Assembly (NCBI GenBank): GCA_020438915.1
Contig: JAGQTR010000182.1
Location: 1 to 11,379 of the forward strand
Direction of reading: 5' to 3'
DNA: 11,379 nucleotides
Origin: Mycobacterium sp.
Lineage (GTDB): Bacteria > Actinomycetota > Actinomycetes > Mycobacteriales > Mycobacteriaceae
Shown here: piece after piece, positions 6,765 to 11,379 of the stretch
Position numbering within the stretch: the first letter of the stretch is position 1
Layout of the letters: every line of letters starts with the position of its first letter
Program-made: the position numbers and the translations under genes
Notes under the pieces: model-generated
Database searches by the model: none
Seen by the model: only the letters and a program-made list of their open reading frames with translations
Told to the model about the DNA's origin: nothing

Positions 6765-8207
6765 ATGTCCGCCCGATCGATCCCCCTCACCGAGCAGATG
6801 CTCAGGAGGCGTCCGGCGATCGGGGCTCCCATAGCCCATGGCGCCTCCGAGAAACTCGAGCGCAGCATCAGCACCTTTCAGCTGACGATGTTCGGCGTAG
6901 GTGCCACCGTAGGCACCGGCATCTTCTTCGTGTTGTCCGAGGCGGTGCCCGAAGCCGGACCGGCGGTGATCATCTCGTTCATCATCGCCGGAATCGCCGC
7001 CGGACTGTCGGCCATCTGTTACGCGGAGATGGCCTCCGCCGTACCGGTGTCGGGCTCTAGCTACTCCTACGCATACACCACCCTCGGCGAGTTCGTCGCG
7101 ATGGGCATCGGCGCCTGCCTGCTGCTCGAATACGGTGTCTCCATCTCCGCGGTCGCTGTCGGCTGGAGCGGCTACGTGAACAAGTTGCTGGACAACCTGT
7201 TTGGCGTGCATATTCCCCAGGTGCTCTCGGCCGCACCGTGGGACGATGCGGCCGGCCTCGTCAACCTGCCGGCGGTCTTGCTGATCGTCATGTGCGCTGT
7301 CCTGCTGATCCGTGGCGCCAGCGAATCAGCGCTGGTCAACACGGTCATGGTGGTGATCAAACTCGGTGTGCTGCTGTTGTTCGTGGTGATCGCACTCACA
7401 GCATACAATTCCGACCACTTCGCCGGGTTCTGGGATGCCGGCTTCTCCGGAATAACCCTGGCCGCCAGCGGAATCTTTTTCTCCTACATCGGTCTTGACG
7501 CCGTATCCACCGCCGGTGACGAGGTCAAGGATCCGCAGAAGACGATGCCGCGGGCGATCCTGGCCGCGCTGGTCATCGTCACCAGCTTCTACGTGTTGGT
7601 GGCGTTCGCCGCCCTCGGATCACAGCCGACCGCCGAGTTCGGTTCCGAGGAGCAGGCCACCGCGGGCCTGGCGGTGATCTTGGAGAACATCACCGGAAGC
7701 ACCTGGGCCAGTACAATTCTTGCTGCCGGCGCGGTCATCTCCATCTTCTCCGTCGCCTTGGTGGTGATGTACGGCCAGACTCGCATCCTGTTCGCGATGG
7801 GTCGCGACGGATTGCTCCCGTCGCTGTTCGCCAAGGTCAATCCCCGCACGATGACGCCGGTCAACAACACCGTCATCGTGGCCGTCGTGTGTGCGCTGTT
7901 GGCCGGCTTCGTCCCCTTGGGATATCTGCTCGACATGGTGTCCATCGGCACGCTCGTCGCGTTCATCACGGTGTCCATCGGAGTCATCGTTCTGCGGGTG
8001 CGGGAGCCCGATCTGCCCCGCGGTTTCAAGGTGCCCTTCTACCCGATCACCCCGATCCTTTCGGTGGCGGCCTGCCTTGTGGTGCTGTGGGGCCTGCATT
8101 GGTACACCTGGCTCGCATTCGGCGGATGGGTCGGGGCCGCCCTGGTGTTCTGGGTGTTCTGGAGCCGGCACCGCAGCGCGCTCAACGATGGCGGTGATCT
8201 GAAATGA
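6765..8207 (+). CDS. rocE: APC-superfamily amino-acid permease, cationic-amino-acid-transporter type
   Basis: A 480-residue integral membrane protein with about 12 hydrophobic segments. TM1 carries the family signature GVGATVGTGIFF, the broken helix of APC transporters. Other marks are SAICYAEMASAVPVSGSSYS (TM2-3) and FFSYIGLDAVSTAGDEVKDPQKTMPRAI in the middle, both typical of the CAT/YfnA group that imports arginine, ornithine, lysine or other amino acids by proton-coupled exchange. AGGAG at 6755-6759 lies 5 nt before the ATG at 6765. The gene is 32 nt after rocD and overlaps the stress-protein gene by ATGA. Given its neighbours, arginine or ornithine is the likely substrate, but this is inferred from context. 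The symbol follows the usual M. tuberculosis naming of the matching gene (Rv2320c). Confidence 0.88.
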   Translation: MSARSIPLTEQMLRRRPAIGAPIAHGASEKLERSISTFQLTMFGVGATVGTGIFFVLSEAVPEAGPAVIISFIIAGIAAGLSAICYAEMASAVPVSGSSYSYAYTTLGEFVAMGIGACLLLEYGVSISAVAVGWSGYVNKLLDNLFGVHIPQVLSAAPWDDAAGLVNLPAVLLIVMCAVLLIRGASESALVNTVMVVIKLGVLLLFVVIALTAYNSDHFAGFWDAGFSGITLAASGIFFSYIGLDAVSTAGDEVKDPQKTMPRAILAALVIVTSFYVLVAFAALGSQPTAEFGSEEQATAGLAVILENITGSTWASTILAAGAVISIFSVALVVMYGQTRILFAMGRDGLLPSLFAKVNPRTMTPVNNTVIVAVVCALLAGFVPLGYLLDMVSIGTLVAFITVSIGVIVLRVREPDLPRGFKVPFYPITPILSVAACLVVLWGLHWYTWLAFGGWVGAALVFWVFWSRHRSALNDGGDLK

Positions 8208-9085
8208 CGGTCCTGACGGGTTACCTCGCCGGAAAATGCGGGCACGCACCGCTGAGCCTGGCCGTGGAAGTTGCGCGGGCGCTCAACACCTCCCTGACCG
8301 TCGTCGCGGTGGTACCCCGGCCTTGGATGACCCCCTCTCCGGCGCGGATCGACGCCGAGTTCGCAGCTTACGCAAACCAATTGGGAGCTGACTCGGAACG
8401 TGAAGCCCGCGAGTATCTCGATACCGCCGCCGCCGACGTCGAGGTCGGCTTTCTGCAGCTGGCCAATCGCACGGCCGGCGACGGACTGCTGGACGCGATC
8501 GAACGCACCGACGCCGACGTCCTGGTGGTCGGCTCCTCCTCCAGCGGCGCGCTCGGGCAGTTGGTACTGGGATCCACCACCGACTGGCTGTTGCACGCAT
8601 CCCCAGTACCGGTCGCCCTGAGCCCGCGTGGCTATCGCGGTGCACGTGCCGGCGTGTTGCGGCGGATCACGTGTGCGTATTCGGGCACCCCGGAATCGGT
8701 TCGAGTGGTCGAGCGGCTGGCGGCACTGACGACCACCTTGCAGGTGCCGATGCGCGTCGTCAGCTACGCCATCCGAGGACGCACCATGTTCCCCCCGCAG
8801 GTGGGGCTGCACGCCGAAGACTCGCTGCTGGAGACCTGGGCGGACCAACTGCGGGAGATCACGGCGAAGCTCAAGACAGACGAAATCGTCGGCGAAGACG
8901 TTGAGCTACAGGTCATCACGGGCAACGGATGGGATCAGGCACTCGATGCCACCGAGTGGGAGGATGGCGACCTACTCGCCTTGGGTACGACATCGCGCCG
9001 CAGCATCAAAGGTGTCTTCCTGGGATCGCACGGAGCCAAGATCATCCGGCACAGTCCGGTCCCAGTGTTGGTGCTGCCCGCCTGA
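8204..9085 (+). CDS. Tandem-domain universal stress protein (Rv2319c-like)
   Basis: A 293-residue cytosolic protein with two UspA-like folds, about residues 1-145 and 150-293. Each ends in the Usp nucleotide-loop signature: VLVVGSSSSGALGQLVLGST...SPVPVALSP in the first and LALGTTSRRSIKGVFLGSHG...SPVPVLVLPA in the second. Both loops are variants of the ATP-binding G-2X-G-9X-G(S/T) pattern, with Ser or Arg where a glycine is usual, so ATP binding is possible but not assured. The ATG at 8204 overlaps the permease stop (ATGA), indicating tight coupling. Usp proteins fused or coupled to transporters are thought to modulate uptake in response to energy state; a role in regulating this permease is an inference. 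It ends the operon, 16 nt from the converging SDR stop. Confidence 0.88.
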   Translation: MTVLTGYLAGKCGHAPLSLAVEVARALNTSLTVVAVVPRPWMTPSPARIDAEFAAYANQLGADSEREAREYLDTAAADVEVGFLQLANRTAGDGLLDAIERTDADVLVVGSSSSGALGQLVLGSTTDWLLHASPVPVALSPRGYRGARAGVLRRITCAYSGTPESVRVVERLAALTTTLQVPMRVVSYAIRGRTMFPPQVGLHAEDSLLETWADQLREITAKLKTDEIVGEDVELQVITGNGWDQALDATEWEDGDLLALGTTSRRSIKGVFLGSHGAKIIRHSPVPVLVLPA

Positions 9086-9101
9086 TCGTGGGAAACAGGT
9101 T

Positions 9102-10269
<1,168 letters not shown>

Positions 10270-10288
10270 GGTCAGACTATGACCACGG

Positions 10289-11185
10289 CTATCTTCCGGC
10301 GCTGACCACTACCTGGTTGGCGGGCGGCCCGTCGAGTTGGCCGGCGCTGAGCAACTGGTACAGCGGTCGCGTCCACGGATCACCGGTGACCGAACGCGCG
10401 TAACTGGTGTGCACCGCCACCGCGGCCGGGTTCATCTCGTCTTCGGCGTCGGGATCGTAGTCGCACACGGCGTCCCCCAGGTTGCACACGCTGATCGTGC
10501 GTGCACCCACGGACGCCGGAAGGACGGTTGGCGCATGGGCGAGTATCGGCCAGTCCTGAGCGACACCCTTTCCGGTACCGGGCACCGAAGTGACCGATCC
10601 GAGGTTGATCGTCGGATCCTGCGGTAACCGGTCCCCGTCCGCGATGAGCAGCGCGGCGGCCAGTTGCGGATTCGCGTCGAGGGCATGCAGGTTCCGGTGT
10701 ACCACCATCGCGCCCTGCGAGTAGCCGGCCAACACCACCTGGCTGGCGGGGCACTGCGTCACGAACGTGTGGTACTGCTCACCCAGCGCGGCGGTGCCGG
10801 TGTCGACGCTGCCGATGAACCCAGCCCAGTCCAGAATTCCGCCGTCCTCGGGCACCGGCGTCGCCGGGTACTCGACTGCTTCGGCGGTGATGGTGCGCCC
10901 GTCCTCTTGGACCAACTCGGCGAAGTCGCGGAATGATTTGTAGACCACCCGGCCCATGCCGGCGTCGGCGGTCAAGTCACCGTCGCGCTCGCCCGATCCG
11001 GCCGCACCGATCCAGTGGACATCGGGACACTGCGGTTGCGCGGACGCGGACCCCGCAGATAGACCGATCACGGCCGCGCCACCGATGGCGATGGCACCCG
11101 CAAGTGCGGTGATACCTCGAATCAATTCAAAACCCAACCCTCGTGAGAAAACCGGCCGACCCCTCGACGGCCGTGCCCCATACAT
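10289..11185 (-). CDS. Secreted cutinase-family serine esterase
   Basis: A 298-residue alpha/beta hydrolase of the cutinase/Culp family. A signal peptide is visible at about residues 21-49 (IRGITALAGAIAIGGAAVIGLSAGSASA, predicted cut before QPQC). The mature part has the nucleophile motif GYSQG (Ser156), the Asp region CNLGDAVCDYD (Asp238 or Asp242) and the His in VAVHTSY (His259). Cys53/Cys145 and Cys234/Cys241 suit two disulfides. Such enzymes act outside the membrane on lipid esters; the substrate is unknown. The start is uncertain: the ATG at 11185 has no ribosome site, while a TTG at 11125 (residue 21) would begin directly at the signal peptide and follows one base after the stop of an upstream mini-ORF. 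The gene lies downstream of tuf, separated by a strong hairpin. Confidence 0.88.
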   Translation of the reverse strand: MYGARPSRGRPVFSRGLGFELIRGITALAGAIAIGGAAVIGLSAGSASAQPQCPDVHWIGAAGSGERDGDLTADAGMGRVVYKSFRDFAELVQEDGRTITAEAVEYPATPVPEDGGILDWAGFIGSVDTGTAALGEQYHTFVTQCPASQVVLAGYSQGAMVVHRNLHALDANPQLAAALLIADGDRLPQDPTINLGSVTSVPGTGKGVAQDWPILAHAPTVLPASVGARTISVCNLGDAVCDYDPDAEDEMNPAAVAVHTSYARSVTGDPWTRPLYQLLSAGQLDGPPANQVVVSAGR

Positions 11186-11216
11186 CGTCGCGTTCGAGAC
11201 AGTCGTTACAGGGCAT
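11127..11216 (-). CDS. Upstream mini-ORF (29 codons) before the cutinase gene
   Basis: An ATG at 11216 is preceded by AGGAGA (plus 11221-11226) with 4-5 nt spacing, the best ribosome site in this region. It opens a 29-codon frame (begins MPCNDCLERDD, ends FLTRVGF). Its TGA at 11127-11129 is followed, after one base, by a TTG in the cutinase frame. The frame overlaps the first 20 codons of the ATG-started cutinase in another frame. It could be a leader peptide that couples translation to the TTG start, or a sign that the annotated N-terminus carries a frame error. The product matches nothing I recognise. Confidence 0.45.
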   Translation of the reverse strand: MPCNDCLERDDVWGTAVEGSAGFLTRVGF

Positions 11217-11227
11217 CACTTCTCCTG

Positions 11228-11287
11228 GCGAGCAGACGCAAAGGCCCCCGAAATCGCGCGATTTCGGGGGCTTTTGTGTCTGCTCGC
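11228..11287. terminator. 60-nt palindromic terminator between tuf and the cutinase gene
   Basis: The arms 11228-11257 and 11258-11287 are complementary at 28 of 30 positions. The core 11244-11271 is a perfect 28-nt palindrome of GCCCCCGAAATCG and its complement, with CTTTTG on the plus side and CCTTTG on the minus side. It starts 13 nt after the tuf stop, so it must be the tuf terminator; the outer arms contain GCGAGCAGAC. The only two mismatches (11238/11277 and 11243/11272) read as G-U in plus-strand RNA and C-A in minus-strand RNA. Confidence 0.9.
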
Positions 11288-11299
11288 GCAGAATCTAGA

Positions 11300-11379
11300 T
11301 CATTTGTTGATCTTGGTGACCCGGCCGGCACCGACGGTACGGCCGCCCTCGCGAATCGCGAAGCGCAGGCCCTCGTCCA
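11300..11379 (-). CDS. tuf: Translation elongation factor EF-Tu, C-terminal end (partial)
   Basis: The minus strand from the right edge encodes DEGLRFAIREGGRTVGAGRV followed by TKINK and a TGA at 11300-11302. This is the highly conserved C-terminal end of domain 3 of EF-Tu, the GTPase that delivers aminoacyl-tRNA to the ribosome. Only 25 codons and part of another are inside the window. Many mycobacterial EF-Tu proteins end in a KI-x-K tail like this one. The gene lies at the end of the ribosomal str operon, and a strong hairpin follows the stop. Confidence 0.97.
   Translation of the reverse strand, partial: DEGLRFAIREGGRTVGAGRVTKINK

Overview
The window looks like a chromosomal segment of a mycobacterium, probably a Mycolicibacterium-type species. 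It is GC-rich. The right edge carries the 3' end of tuf (EF-Tu). The left edge carries the mycofactocin precursor gene mftA next to its TetR regulator mftR. Most genes resemble M. tuberculosis proteins I know by name: the Rv0685 (tuf)-Rv0687-Rv0688-mftR-mftA neighbourhood, and the Rv2319c-Rv2324 arginine/ornithine group. These assignments come from recognising the proteins by eye; no search was run.

Layout, left to right. (1) 1-2636: mftA on the minus strand, ending at the window edge, diverges from a plus-strand unit mftR / ECF sigma factor / three-module VOC (glyoxalase-fold) protein with 4-nt spacing and a GTGA overlap. (2) 2637-2857: a gene-free convergent gap with small hairpins. (3) 2858-4511: a ferredoxin-reductase-type flavoprotein and, 37 nt upstream on the same minus strand, an Lrp/AsnC regulator. 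(4) 4512-9085: a regulatory gap and a plus-strand operon of an arginine/dimethylarginine hydrolase-family enzyme, an intact ornithine aminotransferase (rocD), an APC amino-acid permease and a tandem universal stress protein, with overlapping stops and starts. (5) 9102-11379: minus-strand genes for a mycofactocin-type SDR, a possible tiny membrane protein, a secreted cutinase-family protein with an upstream mini-ORF, and the tail of tuf.

How it fits together. The permease would import basic amino acids, the hydrolase would produce ornithine (or citrulline), and RocD would transaminate ornithine to glutamate semialdehyde, with the divergent Lrp protein as the likely sensor. On both sides of this block lie genes linked to mycofactocin redox chemistry: the precursor and its regulator, an SDR with the expanded NAD-pocket insertion, and a flavoprotein reductase. 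The SDR gene has a perfect match to the KstR sterol-regulon box (TAGAACACGTTCTA) over its likely promoter, followed by a long imperfect palindrome in its likely 5' leader.

The most interesting items are: the KstR box plus structured leader of the SDR gene; the ECF/VOC pair joined to mftR; the 29-codon mini-ORF with a strong ribosome binding site that ends one base before a possible TTG start of the cutinase gene; the 60-nt palindrome between tuf and the cutinase gene, whose only two mismatches become G-U pairs in plus-strand RNA; and the arginine block separating two genes that are neighbours in M. tuberculosis. I saw no tRNA, rRNA, CRISPR array, insertion sequence or phage gene.
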